64,000 bases of DNA from DATAGF01 sp963813355 (GTDB lineage: Bacteria > Actinomycetota > Thermoleophilia > Miltoncostaeales > Miltoncostaeaceae), in contig CAWEYS010000017.1 in the NCBI GenBank assembly GCA_963813355.1, positions 75,657 through 139,656 on the forward strand, written 5' to 3'. A model generated the notes under the pieces. The model had not been told where the DNA came from and made no database searches. It saw only the letters and a program-made list of their open reading frames with translations. The translations under genes and the position numbers were made by a program. Positions 9,629 through 18,596 of this stretch are shown here, piece by piece. Within the stretch, counting starts at the first letter, position 1, and every line of letters starts with the position of its first letter.

Positions 9629-9659
9629 GGCCCCAGGTGCCGACGCGGCCACCTGGGCC
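9629..9659. terminator. bidirectional hairpin between convergent genes
   Basis: GGCCCCAGGTG (9629-9639) pairs with CACCTGGGCC (9650-9659), with one bulged C and a 10-nt loop. It is centred between the stops of the lipoprotein gene (9612, +) and the DUF2182 gene (9671, -), so it can serve both. Confidence 0.6.
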
Positions 9660-9670
9660 GCGCGGCGCGT

Positions 9671-10465
9671 TCAGAGGGCGATGGCGAGGACCGCCCAGGA
9701 CGCGCCGACGACGATCAGCACGCCGCCGACGGCGCGCGCGAAGGCGGCACCCCACGGGGTGAGCCGCTCGATGACCATGACGGCGGCCACCGGCATCATC
9801 ACGAACACGCCCACCGCGCCGGCGGCCAGCATCATCGCCATGAGCCCCCAGCAGCAGGCGACGCACGACATCCCGTAGGCCCCGCCGATCCTCATCACGT
9901 CGAGCGCCGGCGACGGGCCTCCCCGCCACCGGCGCGCGGCGAAGCTCACGGGCGACCGGCAGGCGGCGAGCGATCGGCTCTTGAGCGGCGAGAGCTGGAA
10001 CGCGCCGATCGCGGCGACCGCGGCCCCGGCGAGCGCCGCCGAGGGGAAACCCGCCTCCGCGATGCGCGACCCGAGGCCGTCGAGCGCCACGGTCGCGGCC
10101 TGCGCGATCTGGCCGCTGAGGACCCACGGGGCGAGGAAGGCGGCGCCGGCGAGGGCGACCAGCAGGCCCGGGCGCGTCCGGCGGCTCACCAGCCGGCGCA
10201 CCGACCCCAGCAGGCCCAGCGCGAGGGGGAGCATCATCGCGACCACCATCACGAGCCAGGCGAGGCCGACGGCGGCGGGCCGCGGGACCCCCAGGAGATC
10301 CGCCGACCCCCCGTGGTGACCGTGGCCCCCGAGGGTCCAGGCCCACAGGAGCAGCCACGCGCCTCCGGCGAGCAGCAGGACGACCAGCGTCGCGCGATCG
10401 CGGTCGCGGGGCTCAGCCCGTCGAGCCGGCGGCGGGAGGGCCGCCGCCTGTGCGCGGGCGGTCAT
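9671..10465 (-). CDS. DUF2182 family membrane protein
   Basis: A polytopic membrane protein of about 264 residues with helices starting ATLVVLLLAGGAWLLLWAW and AVGLAWLVMVVAMMLPLALG. It shows the family signatures LKxxxLAACRSP (about residue 170) and GMSCVACCWGLMAMM (about 200). Members are often called metal-binding or copper-related membrane proteins because of these cysteines, but their biochemistry is not established. The first cysteine that some relatives carry after LK is a serine here. The start is ATG 10465; upstream in-frame sequence reads as non-coding. It is convergent with the lipoprotein gene and divergent from the PPOX-like gene. Confidence 0.8.
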   Translation of the reverse strand: MTARAQAAALPPPARRAEPRDRDRATLVVLLLAGGAWLLLWAWTLGGHGHHGGSADLLGVPRPAAVGLAWLVMVVAMMLPLALGLLGSVRRLVSRRTRPGLLVALAGAAFLAPWVLSGQIAQAATVALDGLGSRIAEAGFPSAALAGAAVAAIGAFQLSPLKSRSLAACRSPVSFAARRWRGGPSPALDVMRIGGAYGMSCVACCWGLMAMMLAAGAVGVFVMMPVAAVMVIERLTPWGAAFARAVGGVLIVVGASWAVLAIAL

Positions 10466-10561
10466 CACGCCTGGTAGGAGAAGAGGCCCGACATCGCGTC
10501 GAGCTTGCAACGGAGTGCGCGCCGCGTCAACGCCTCGTCTCATCGGCACACTGACCACGCC

Positions 10562-11008
10562 ATGACGTCCTGGAGCGGACTGGCCGCAGACGACCCGGCG
10601 CTCGCCGCCTACGCGGCGGAGCGCCTGACCGGCGCCGTCGCCTACCTGGCCACGATCCGCTCCGACGGCGGGCCTCGCCTCCATCCGGTCAGCCCCATCC
10701 TCCGCCCGAGCGGCTTGTTCGTGTTCATGGAGCCGTCGTCACCCAAGCGCCGCGACCTGCTCCGGGACCCGCGCTACGCCCTCCACTCCGGGGTCGAGGA
10801 CGACGAGGGCGGCGGAGGCGAGGTCACCGTGTGGGGGCGCGCCCGGGCGATCGACGATCCCGCCGGGCGCGCCGCCGTGGCGAGCGCCGACACGCCCGAG
10901 CGCCGGGTGCTCTTCGAGCTCACGCTCGAGCGGGTCGTCGCGAGCACCTACGGGTCGGCCGGACCGGTGCGGCGACGATGGGTTGCGGAACCTCACGGCG
11001 GCGGGTAG
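10562..11008 (+). CDS. pyridoxamine 5'-phosphate oxidase-like flavin/F420-binding protein
   Basis: A 148-residue split-barrel protein. The segment AYLATIRSDGGPRLHPVSP (residues 28-46) is the typical first strands of the PPOX-like fold, followed by LFVFMEPSSPKRRDL and YALHS. These small proteins bind FMN, F420 or heme and act as oxidoreductases or binding proteins, and this family cannot be subdivided by eye. ATG 10562 has no strong ribosome-binding site and may be leaderless or weakly expressed. It is divergent from the DUF2182 gene. Confidence 0.78.
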   Translation: MTSWSGLAADDPALAAYAAERLTGAVAYLATIRSDGGPRLHPVSPILRPSGLFVFMEPSSPKRRDLLRDPRYALHSGVEDDEGGGGEVTVWGRARAIDDPAGRAAVASADTPERRVLFELTLERVVASTYGSAGPVRRRWVAEPHGGG

Positions 11009-11098
11009 GGCGCCCGCTCCGCGCGCTGCGGTGGGGACAGTCGGCGTGGTCGCCTCCGGGATAGGCTCAGCCGGTGGGATCACCGGCCCCGAGGTGAC

Positions 11099-13945
11099 GT
11101 GCCCGCCGAGTCCGCGGAGAGGCTTCTCGAGCGCGAGCGCGAGCTCACGGCGATCGGCGATGCGCTGGACGAGGCGCGCGGCGGGCGTGGTCGGGTCGTC
11201 CTCGTCGAGGCGCCGGCCGGCCTGGGCAAGACGAGCCTGCTCGACGCGGCGGCGGCGGTCGCGGCGGGCGCCGGCTTCAGGGTCCTCCGCGCCCGCGCCA
11301 GCGAGCTGGAGCGCGACTTCGCCTACGGCGCGGTGCGGCAGCTGCTCGAGCCGGTGGTCGCGCGCGCGTCCGAGGACGAGCGCGCGCGCCTCTTCGGCGC
11401 CGCCGCGTCGCTCTCGGAGCCGCTCTTCGCGCCGCCGGGCGAGCCGCTGCCGTTGGCCTCGGTGTCGGCCGACACCTCGTTCCCGATGCTGCACGGTCTC
11501 TACTGGCTGCTCAACAACCTCGCCGACGAGGGCCCCGTCGCCCTGACGGTCGACGACCTGCACTGGTCGGATCCCGAGTCGCTGCGATTCCTCAACCACC
11601 TGGCGCCACGCCTCGACGGGCTCCCGCTCGCGGTCCTCGCCTCGATGCGCAGCGGGGAGGACGTCACGGCGGACCTCGCCCGGCTGGCGGCCGCCCCCGA
11701 GGCGACGCTGCTGCGGCCGGGGACGCTGAGCGTCGAGGCCACGGCGACGCTCTGCGAGCGCCGGCTCGGCCCCGCCGTGGCGCCCGAGTTCGCGGCGGCC
11801 TGTCGCACCGCCACGAGCGGCAACCCCTACTTCCTCGAGGCGCTCCTGCGCGAGGCGCACCAGCAGCGGCTCGCGACGGACGCCCCCGCGGCGGCCCGCG
11901 TGCGCGACATCGCCCCCACCGCGGTCGCCCGTGCCGTGCTCGTGCGCCTCTCCAGCAGGCCCGCGGCGGCCACCGCCCTCGTCCGCGCCGTCGCGGTGCT
12001 CGGCGACGGCGCGAGCCTCGGCGTCGCGGCCCGCCTGGCCGGGCTCGCCGAGGACGAGGCGGCGGACGCCGCCGACCTGTTGATCGCGCTGGCGCTCCTC
12101 GCGCCCGCGCCGGCGCTCGAGTTCGCCCACCCGATCGTGCGCGAGGCCGTCTACTCGGACATCAGCGCTCACGAGCGCGCGGCCGCGCACGCCCGCGCGG
12201 CCGCGATCCTGGCGGCCGCCGGCGCGCCGGAGGAGCGGATCGCGGCGCAGGTCGTCCACGCGCCCCCCGCCGGCGACGGCGAGCGGGTCGAGCTCCTGCG
12301 CAGGGTGGCCGCCGACGCGCGCAGGCGCGGAGCGCCGGCCGCGGCCGCCGCCTGGCTCTCGCGCGCGCTGACCGAGCCACCCCCGCCCGCGGCACGGGCG
12401 GAGGTGCTCCTGGAGCTCGGCCTGGTGGAGTACCGCCTCGGGGCGCCGCAGACGGTCGACCACCTCGCCGAGGCGGTCGCGCTGAGTCGGGAGCCGGTGC
12501 CGCGCGCCACCGCGGTTCGCTGGCTCGCCCTCGCGCTCACCATGTCGGGCGACTCGGACCGGGCGGTCGACGAGATCGCGTCCGCGGTCGAGGTCGTCGA
12601 GCCCCACGACGGGGAGCTCGCGCTGCTGCTCGAGGGGGACCTCGCGGCCCACGCCCAGGAGGCCGGCGTCGAGCGGCGCGCCCCGGCGGCGCGGCGGCTG
12701 GAGCGGTTCGCCGGCCTCGAGGGCGCCACGCCCGGCGAGCGCCTGGTGCTGGCGAGCCTGGCGTTCGAGCGCGCGAGGGCGAGCGACTCCGAGCGTGAGG
12801 CGGCCGCGCACCTCGAGGGCGCGCTCGCCGGGGGATGGCTGCCGGGCGAGCAGGACGTGGACGTCGCGGGCCCCTTCTACCTGCTCCTGGTCGGGCTCCT
12901 GGCCACCGACGCCCTCGATCTCGCCGAGAAGTGCGTGGAGCGGGCGCTCGCCGACCCGCGCGTCCGGTCCTCGGCCCCGGCGCTGGCCTACCTGCTCGAG
13001 TTCCGCGGCTGGGTCTCCCTGCGACAGGGCGCCGTGGCGCACGCGGCGGCCGACGCGCGGACCGCCCTGGAGCTGCTGACGGCTCGCGGCATCACCTTCG
13101 GCCTCGCCTTCGCGCTCGGGCTGCTGGTCGAGGCGCTGGTCGAGGAGGACGAGGTCGAGGCCGCCGAGAGCGCGCTGCTGGGCAGCGGCCTCGGCGACGA
13201 CATCCCGCCCGGAATGGCCATCAACGACCTGCTGGAGGCGCGCGGCCTGCTGAGATTGGCCCAGGGCAGGGCGCGCGAGGCGCTCGACGACCTGCTCGAG
13301 TTCGGTCGCCGCGACGAGCTCTGGGGAGGCGCGAGCCCGCTCGCCTCGCGCTGGCGCTCGCGCGCGGCGCTCGCCTGCGCGGCCGCCGGGGACGGCGACG
13401 GGGCCCGCCGGATGGCCGCCGACGACCTCGAGCGGGCGAGGCGCTGGGGGGCGGCGAGCGGGATCGGCGTCGCGCTGCGCGCCGGCGCGCTGGTCGGCGA
13501 CGGCCAGTCCTCGGTCGGCCTCCTGCGCGAGGCCGTCGGCGTCCTCGAGGGCTCGCCGGCGCGGCTCGAGCACGCCCGCGCGCTCGTCGATCTCGGCGCG
13601 GCGCTGCGCCGCGCCAACCGCCGCGCCGACGCGCGCCGCGAGCTCCGGGCCGGGCTCGACCTCGCCTCGCGCTGCGGCGCCCGGGCCCTCGCCGAGCGCG
13701 CCCGGACGGAGCTGCGCGCCGCCGGGGGCCGCTCGAGCGACCCGGGGGGCGAGGGCGCGGCGCGGTTGACCGCCTCGGAGCGCCGCGTGGCCGAGCTGGC
13801 CGCGGGCGGCCAGAGCAACCCCGAGATCGCCCAGGCGCTGTTCGTCACCCGCAAGACCGTCGAGACCCACCTCGGCCGCGTCTACCGCAAGCTCGGCGTG
13901 GGAGGCCGCGGGGACCTGGCCCGGGCGCTCGCGGAGGCGCCATGA
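11099..13945 (+). CDS. large ATP-binding LuxR (LAL/MalT-like) regulator
   Basis: A 948-residue STAND-type regulator. The N-terminal AAA ATPase has Walker A APAGLGKTSLL (residues 38-48) and Walker B LTVDDLHWSD (about 150). A long helical TPR-like region fills the middle, and the last 60 residues form a LuxR helix-turn-helix (LTASERRVAELAAGGQ to VETHLGRVYRKLGV). Such proteins couple a small-molecule or protein signal plus ATP to activation of nearby genes. GTG 11099 follows GAGGTGA. A terminator hairpin follows the gene, so it is probably monocistronic. The target is unknown. Confidence 0.92.
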   Translation: MPAESAERLLERERELTAIGDALDEARGGRGRVVLVEAPAGLGKTSLLDAAAAVAAGAGFRVLRARASELERDFAYGAVRQLLEPVVARASEDERARLFGAAASLSEPLFAPPGEPLPLASVSADTSFPMLHGLYWLLNNLADEGPVALTVDDLHWSDPESLRFLNHLAPRLDGLPLAVLASMRSGEDVTADLARLAAAPEATLLRPGTLSVEATATLCERRLGPAVAPEFAAACRTATSGNPYFLEALLREAHQQRLATDAPAAARVRDIAPTAVARAVLVRLSSRPAAATALVRAVAVLGDGASLGVAARLAGLAEDEAADAADLLIALALLAPAPALEFAHPIVREAVYSDISAHERAAAHARAAAILAAAGAPEERIAAQVVHAPPAGDGERVELLRRVAADARRRGAPAAAAAWLSRALTEPPPPAARAEVLLELGLVEYRLGAPQTVDHLAEAVALSREPVPRATAVRWLALALTMSGDSDRAVDEIASAVEVVEPHDGELALLLEGDLAAHAQEAGVERRAPAARRLERFAGLEGATPGERLVLASLAFERARASDSEREAAAHLEGALAGGWLPGEQDVDVAGPFYLLLVGLLATDALDLAEKCVERALADPRVRSSAPALAYLLEFRGWVSLRQGAVAHAAADARTALELLTARGITFGLAFALGLLVEALVEEDEVEAAESALLGSGLGDDIPPGMAINDLLEARGLLRLAQGRAREALDDLLEFGRRDELWGGASPLASRWRSRAALACAAAGDGDGARRMAADDLERARRWGAASGIGVALRAGALVGDGQSSVGLLREAVGVLEGSPARLEHARALVDLGAALRRANRRADARRELRAGLDLASRCGARALAERARTELRAAGGRSSDPGGEGAARLTASERRVAELAAGGQSNPEIAQALFVTRKTVETHLGRVYRKLGVGGRGDLARALAEAP

Positions 13946-13981
13946 CCCCGGAGCCTCCCGCACCGGCTCCCTGACGAACAT

Positions 13982-14008
13982 CGGGGACCCCGGTCGGTGA
14001 GGTCCCCG
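13982..14008 (+). terminator. hairpin terminator
   Basis: CGGGGACC (13982-13989) pairs perfectly with GGTCCCCG (14001-14008) around an 11-nt loop. It is 36 bases after the LuxR stop and 38 before the sigma factor start. Confidence 0.65.
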
Positions 14009-14045
14009 ACGCGCCGGCGGGGACGCGCGCCTACCGTCGAGCCCG

Positions 14046-14771
14046 ATGTCAGTCGCCGTCGAGGACCAGATCGAGCAGCACCGCGTCGCGCTCACCGGTC
14101 ACTGCCAGCGGATCCTCGGCTCGCCGTTCGACGCCGAGGACGCGGTGCAGGACACGCTGGTGCGCGCCTGGCGGGGCTTCGACCGCTTCGACGGTCGCGC
14201 GACGCTGCGGTCCTGGCTCTTCTCCATCGCCACCAACGTCTGCTTCGACATGCTCAAGGGCCGTGCCCGGCGGGCGCGGCCGGTGGATCTCGGCCCGGCG
14301 CGGTCGCCCGAGGAGACCGTCGGCAGCCGGTCGCTCGACGGGAGCTGGATCGAGCCGGCCTCCGGCGGGCTCGTGGAGTCGGACCGCGATCCGGCCGAGG
14401 TGGTCGTCGCGCAGGAGACGATCCGGCTCGCGCTCGTCGCGGCCCTGCACCACCTTCGGCCGCGTCAGCGCGCGGTCCTGCTGCTCTGCGAGGTGCTCCG
14501 GTGGACCGCGGCCGAGGCGGCCGAGCTCCTCGACACGAGCGCCGCCTCCGTCAACAGCGCCCTCCAGCGGGCGCGGTCGACGCTCGCGGCCGGCGCGGCG
14601 GGGTCCGAGCGCTCGCGCCCTCTGACGCGGGCCGATCGCCGGCTCCTCGCCCGCTACGTCGAGGCGTTCGAGCGCTGCGACGTGCAGGCGCTCACGTCCC
14701 TGATCCACGAGGACGCGAACCGGTCGGTGCGTCGCGAGCGCATCACGGGCCCTCACACGGTCGCCGCATGA
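14046..14771 (+). CDS. ECF sigma factor, truncated C-terminal SnoaL-like domain
   Basis: Sigma-70 region 2 (DAEDAVQDTLVRAW, residues 29-42; RSWLFSIATNVCFDML, about 57-72) and region 4 (RQRAVLLLCEVLRW, AAEAAELLDTSAASVNSALQRA) are both intact. The family resembled (SigG/SigJ-like ECFs of about 320-340 residues) carries a C-terminal SnoaL-like domain. Here only its beginning is left (YVEAFERCDVQALTSLIHEDA) before an unrelated tail and a stop at residue 241. The stop overlaps the next start (ATGA). The core may still function, because in related groups this domain modulates rather than builds the sigma activity. Confidence 0.75.
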   Translation: MSVAVEDQIEQHRVALTGHCQRILGSPFDAEDAVQDTLVRAWRGFDRFDGRATLRSWLFSIATNVCFDMLKGRARRARPVDLGPARSPEETVGSRSLDGSWIEPASGGLVESDRDPAEVVVAQETIRLALVAALHHLRPRQRAVLLLCEVLRWTAAEAAELLDTSAASVNSALQRARSTLAAGAAGSERSRPLTRADRRLLARYVEAFERCDVQALTSLIHEDANRSVRRERITGPHTVAA

Positions 14772-15367
14772 CCGTGTTCGCGCAGCTGGCGGTCTCCCTC
14801 GACGGCTACGTCGCCGGTCCGAACGACGGGCGCGGCAACCCGCTCGGCGACCGCGGAGAGAGGGTGCACGCGTGGGTCTACTCCCTCGCGACCCGGCGCG
14901 AGCGGCAGGGTCTGACGGGGCCGCTCCGGCGCGACGGTGATGGGACGGCGGACGTTCGACAACGGCGAGGAGCCGTGGGGCCGCGAGCCGCCGTTCCGCA
15001 CGCCCGTGTTCGTGGTCACGAACCGGGCCCGCGAGCCGCTCCGGCGCGAGGGCGGGACGACCTTCACCTTCGTCACCGAGGGGCTCGAGAGCGCCGTCGA
15101 GCGGGCGCGCGCCGCCGCGGGCGCCAAGGACGTCCGCGTCGCGGGGGGCGCCGACGTCCTCCAGCAGACCCTGGCGGCGGGCCTCCTCGACGAGCTGGAG
15201 CTCCACCTGGCCCCCGTGTTCCTCGGCGGCGGGGTGCGGCTCTTCGACCGCCCCGAGCTCGCCGGCGTGCGCCTCGAGCAGACGCGGGTCGTCGACTCGC
15301 CCCGCGTCGCCCGCCTCGGCTACCACCTCAACCGCGATCGCGAGGAGGAGACGACCACGAGCTCTGA
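14768..15367 (+). pseudogene. dihydrofolate-reductase-like (RibD C-terminal-type) gene with internal deletion and frameshift
   Basis: The N-terminus (VFAQLAVSLDGYVAGPNDG) and C-terminal part (MMGRRTFDNGEEPWG, FVVTNRAREP, VRVAGGADVLQQTLAAGLL, LFLGGGVRLF-like) match the DHFR/RibD reductase family often encoded beside this type of sigma factor. About 20 residues that normally join GLxG to VMGRR are missing, and the frame changes between 14913 and 14937. The second frame lacks a nearby stop; the first frame's stop is at 15367. Unlike the other frame breaks in this window, this one involves lost sequence, so real decay is likelier. Confidence 0.6.
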
Positions 15368-15381
15368 AGGCGCGGCCCCCT

Positions 15382-15416
15382 GTCGGGCGGCCGCGGAGGA
15401 GGCGCGGCCGCCCGAC
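15382..15416 (+). terminator. strong hairpin terminator
   Basis: Perfect 14-bp stem, GTCGGGCGGCCGCG (15382-15395) pairing with 15403-15416, with loop GAGGAGG. It marks the end of the sigma factor/DHFR unit. The remaining bases to 15650 hold no gene I can support. Confidence 0.75.
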
Positions 15417-15650
15417 GGACGGGGATTCGGTCAGCCCACCCGCACCTGGCGTCGCTCCGGATGGCTCGGCCGACGTCAACCTGCGCGTCGAGGCGCCGGC
15501 GGGCCGGTTCTCGCGGATGGGCGTGTCGGCTGGAGCCCGACGCGGGGGCCCCGGCCCCCGACGGTCAACCGATGCTGGAGGGACGCCTGGAGGAGGGGTA
15601 GGCGGTCGAGGCGCACTCGAGACCCGGGTATCTTCACCGATACGAGGTCC

Positions 15651-17291
15651 ATGCAGATGCACGCCGACGTTCTCACGACCGCCCGCGAGGCATACGGTCG
15701 TCGCGCGTGGACGCAGGCGCACAAGCTCCTCGGGAGCATCGACGAGACGGCGTCGCTGGCTCCCGAGGACCTGGAGCGGTTGGGGGTGGCGGCCTACATG
15801 CTCGGCCTCGACGACCAGCAGCTCGAGGTGCTCGCGCGCGCCCATCACGCCCACCTGCGGGACGGGAATCGCCCGGGCGCGGTGCGCGCCGCGTTCTGGC
15901 TCGGCGTCCACCTGACCATTCGAGGCGAGGTGGGTCGCGCGGGCGGATGGCTCGGCCGGGCGCAACGGCTGCTGGAGCACGAGGCCGGCGACTGCGTGGA
16001 GCGCGGCTACCTCTCGTCGGCAGACGCGCTTCGCGCCATGGTCGCAGGCGACTGGCGCGCGACGCGCGCCGCGGCGGCGGACGCGGTCGGCGTCGGCGAG
16101 CGCTTCGGCGATCCCGACCTGGTCGCGCTCGGGCTCATCGACCTCGGTCGCGCGCTCATCGAGGAGGGACTCGTCGCGGAGGGCCTCGGGAAGCTCGACG
16201 AGGCGATGGTGGCGGCGGCGGCGGGGGAGCTGTCTCCGGTCGCGACGGGGCTCGTCTACTGCAGCGTGATCGAGGGCTGCCACGCGACGTACGAGCTGGC
16301 GCGGGCCCGCGAGTGGACCGTGGCGCTGACCGACTGGTGCGCGCAGCAGCCGGATCTGGTCCCGTTCACGGGCACCTGCCTCGTCCACCGCGCCGAGATC
16401 CTGCAGATCCGCGGCGCGTGGGACGAGGCCCTGGTCGAGGCCCGACTGGCCGCTCAGCGCTTCGCGCAGCGGCAGGACCGGCGGGCGGCGGGCGAGGCGT
16501 CCTACCGATGCGGGGAGATCCTCCGGGTTCGGGGGGATCTCGCCGGCGCCGAGGGCGCGTTCAGGGACGCCAGCCGCCACGGCCGGGAGCCCCAGCCGGG
16601 CCTGGCGCTGGTCCGTCTCGCGCGGGGCCGGATCGATGCCGCCTTCGCGGCGATCACCGGGGCCGTCAACGCGGCCGCCGGCGGGGTCGAGCGCGCCCGG
16701 CTACTCCCCGCCTACGTCGAGATCGCACTCGCGGCCGGGGACCTGGACGGCGCGCGGAACGCATGTGACGAGCTCGACCAGATCGCCCGGCGCAACGGGC
16801 GGGCGATGCTGCTCGCCACCGCCGCGCAGGCGCGGGGGGCGGTCGAGCTCGCCGCCGGCGACGCTCGCGCCGCGGCGCCCCTGCTCCGCCATGCGTCCCA
16901 GGTCTGGCTCGAGCTCGAGGCGCCGTACGAGGCGGCGCGCGCGCGCCTGCTGGTCGCCGAGGCCTGCCGGACCATGGGGGACGACGAGACGGCCGAGCTG
17001 GAGCTCGATGCGGCGCGCGACGAGCTCGCGCGGCTGGGGGCCGAGATCGACCTCGCGCGCGCAGCGTCGGTCGCCGCCGTCGCCGCCGCGGGCGGCCGGG
17101 AGGGCCTGACGCCTCGTGAGCTCCAGGTGCTGCGCCGGCTCGCGACGGGCGAGAGCAACAAGGCGATCGCGGCCCGGCTCGGCGTGAGCCGGCGGACGGT
17201 GGACCGGCACGTGAGCAACCTCTACGCCAAGCTCCACGTCTCGTCGCGCGCCGCGGCGACGGCGTACGCCTACGAGCACGAGCTCGTCTGA
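15651..17291 (+). CDS. LuxR-family regulator with TPR-like sensor region
   Basis: A 546-residue protein with no ATPase domain. Alpha-helical tetratricopeptide-like repeats fill about residues 10-470 (for example AREAYGRRAWTQAHKLLGS). A C-terminal LuxR helix-turn-helix follows (LTPRELQVLRRLATGESN, then VDRHVSNLYAKLHVSSR). ATG 15651 has GAGG five bases upstream; a second ATG at 15657 is possible. The frame is open back into the DHFR remnant, but a terminator hairpin and poor codon use between them argue against a fusion. Its targets may include the monooxygenase downstream. Confidence 0.85.
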   Translation: MQMHADVLTTAREAYGRRAWTQAHKLLGSIDETASLAPEDLERLGVAAYMLGLDDQQLEVLARAHHAHLRDGNRPGAVRAAFWLGVHLTIRGEVGRAGGWLGRAQRLLEHEAGDCVERGYLSSADALRAMVAGDWRATRAAAADAVGVGERFGDPDLVALGLIDLGRALIEEGLVAEGLGKLDEAMVAAAAGELSPVATGLVYCSVIEGCHATYELARAREWTVALTDWCAQQPDLVPFTGTCLVHRAEILQIRGAWDEALVEARLAAQRFAQRQDRRAAGEASYRCGEILRVRGDLAGAEGAFRDASRHGREPQPGLALVRLARGRIDAAFAAITGAVNAAAGGVERARLLPAYVEIALAAGDLDGARNACDELDQIARRNGRAMLLATAAQARGAVELAAGDARAAAPLLRHASQVWLELEAPYEAARARLLVAEACRTMGDDETAELELDAARDELARLGAEIDLARAASVAAVAAAGGREGLTPRELQVLRRLATGESNKAIAARLGVSRRTVDRHVSNLYAKLHVSSRAAATAYAYEHELV

Positions 17292-17417
17292 GCGACCGTC
17301 TGGGTCGAATTACCCACGCGCCCCGAGCGCGGCGGTTGGGCTGTTCGACCGAAGCGCGCGCTCCTTCCCCGGGTCACCCTCGTCGGAGTTGGCCCTGACC
17401 GGTCGAGGGGGGAGGAG

Positions 17418-18584
17418 ATGGTGACCACAGCGGATACAAGAATCGCGACGCCGCAGGGCGTGCTGGACGCCGCGCGGCGCCTGGCGCCGTCCATCGCCGC
17501 TCGCGCGGACGAGATCGAAGCCGGCCGCCGGGTGCCCCGCGACCTGCTCGACGAGCTGATCGCCGCGCGCGTGTTCCGCGTGGCGCGGCCGGCGACGCAC
17601 GGCGGCGTCGACGCCGACCTGCCCGGCGCCATGCGCGTGTACGAGGCGCTCGCCCGGGCCGACGCGTCGGTGGGCTGGACCGTCATGATCGGATCGGGCT
17701 CGTGGTGCGACCTCGCCGCGCTGCCGCGCGCCACCTTCGACGAGCTGTTCTCCGATGCGCCCGACGTCATCACGGCCGGCGTGTTCAACCCCACCGGCTC
17801 GATCGCCGCCGACGACGACGGGTATCGCGCGACCGGCCGCTGGAGCTTCGCCAGCGGCTGCGAGCACGCCGACTGGATCTACGGCAACTGCGTCGAGGCG
17901 GTCGTCAACGGCGTCCCCCGCCTTCGCACCGCCGTCTTCTCCCCGGACCAGGTCGTGATCGAGGACACGTGGACGGTGTCCGGCCTCTGCGGGACCGGCA
18001 GCCACCACTTCCACGTCAACTCGGTGGTCGTGCCCGCGGAGCGAACCCTCGACCCGATGGGCGACCCGCCCTCCCTCGACGCTCCGATCGTCCGGGTCCC
18101 GATCCCGGCGCTGATCGCGCTCGCCGTCGCAAGCGTCGCGGTCGGCTGCGCGCAGGGCGCGCTCGACGACATCGTCGCCGTCGCCGCGGAGAAGGTGCCC
18201 CTCCTCGATCGCCGGGCCCTCGCCGCCAACCCGACCTTCCAGCTCGAGCTGGCCACCGCCGACACGGAGCTCAGCGCTGCCCGGGCGCTGATCTACGAGA
18301 CGGCCGAGGCGGCCTGGGAGGCCGCCACGGTCGGGGCGGAGTTCACGCTTCAGGACCGCGCGAGGATGCGCGCCGCGGCCGCCTGGGCGACGGAGCGGGC
18401 GGCGGACGTGGTCAGGGCCGCCTACCGGGCCGGCGGCGGCGGCTCGATCTACGCCGCGTCGCCGCTGCAGCGACGCCTGCGGGACATCGACGCGCTGACC
18501 CAGCACTTCCTCGTGAGACGCGACACCCTGACCACCGCCGGCGCCATCCTCGCGGGCCAGGACGTCGACGTCATGGTGTTCTGA
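17418..18584 (+). CDS. acyl-CoA-dehydrogenase-fold flavin-dependent monooxygenase/dehydrogenase
   Basis: A 388-residue protein of the acyl-CoA dehydrogenase superfamily, closest in feel to group D two-component monooxygenases (HsaA/HpaB-like). Supporting segments are AxVGWTVMIGSGSW (about residue 80), GRWSFASGCEHADW (about 145) and TVSGLCGTGSHHFHV (about 190). The usual catalytic Glu of acyl-CoA dehydrogenases is not evident. A reductase partner is not adjacent. ATG 17418 directly follows GGGAGGAG. It is convergent with the methyltransferase gene, only 12 bases apart. Confidence 0.8.
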   Translation: MVTTADTRIATPQGVLDAARRLAPSIAARADEIEAGRRVPRDLLDELIAARVFRVARPATHGGVDADLPGAMRVYEALARADASVGWTVMIGSGSWCDLAALPRATFDELFSDAPDVITAGVFNPTGSIAADDDGYRATGRWSFASGCEHADWIYGNCVEAVVNGVPRLRTAVFSPDQVVIEDTWTVSGLCGTGSHHFHVNSVVVPAERTLDPMGDPPSLDAPIVRVPIPALIALAVASVAVGCAQGALDDIVAVAAEKVPLLDRRALAANPTFQLELATADTELSAARALIYETAEAAWEAATVGAEFTLQDRARMRAAAAWATERAADVVRAAYRAGGGGSIYAASPLQRRLRDIDALTQHFLVRRDTLTTAGAILAGQDVDVMVF

Positions 18585-18596
18585 CGACACCCGACA

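Noticed and set aside
10739..14095. A 1118-codon open frame on the - strand opposite the LAL regulator
   Set aside because: It is the antisense of a gene with clear Walker A/B and LuxR motifs. Its translation is Arg/Gly/Ala-rich and has no domain.
14049..16580. An 843-codon open frame on the - strand over the sigma factor, DHFR remnant and LuxR gene
   Set aside because: It spans three genes of the + strand and a terminator hairpin, with no recognisable motif. It is a shadow frame.
14937..17291. Apparent fusion of the DHFR-like domain to the TPR-LuxR regulator in one frame
   Set aside because: The connecting stretch has poor codon use and no domain, and contains a 14-bp terminator hairpin. 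ATG 15651 has its own ribosome-binding site. The open frame is chance after the DHFR frameshift.
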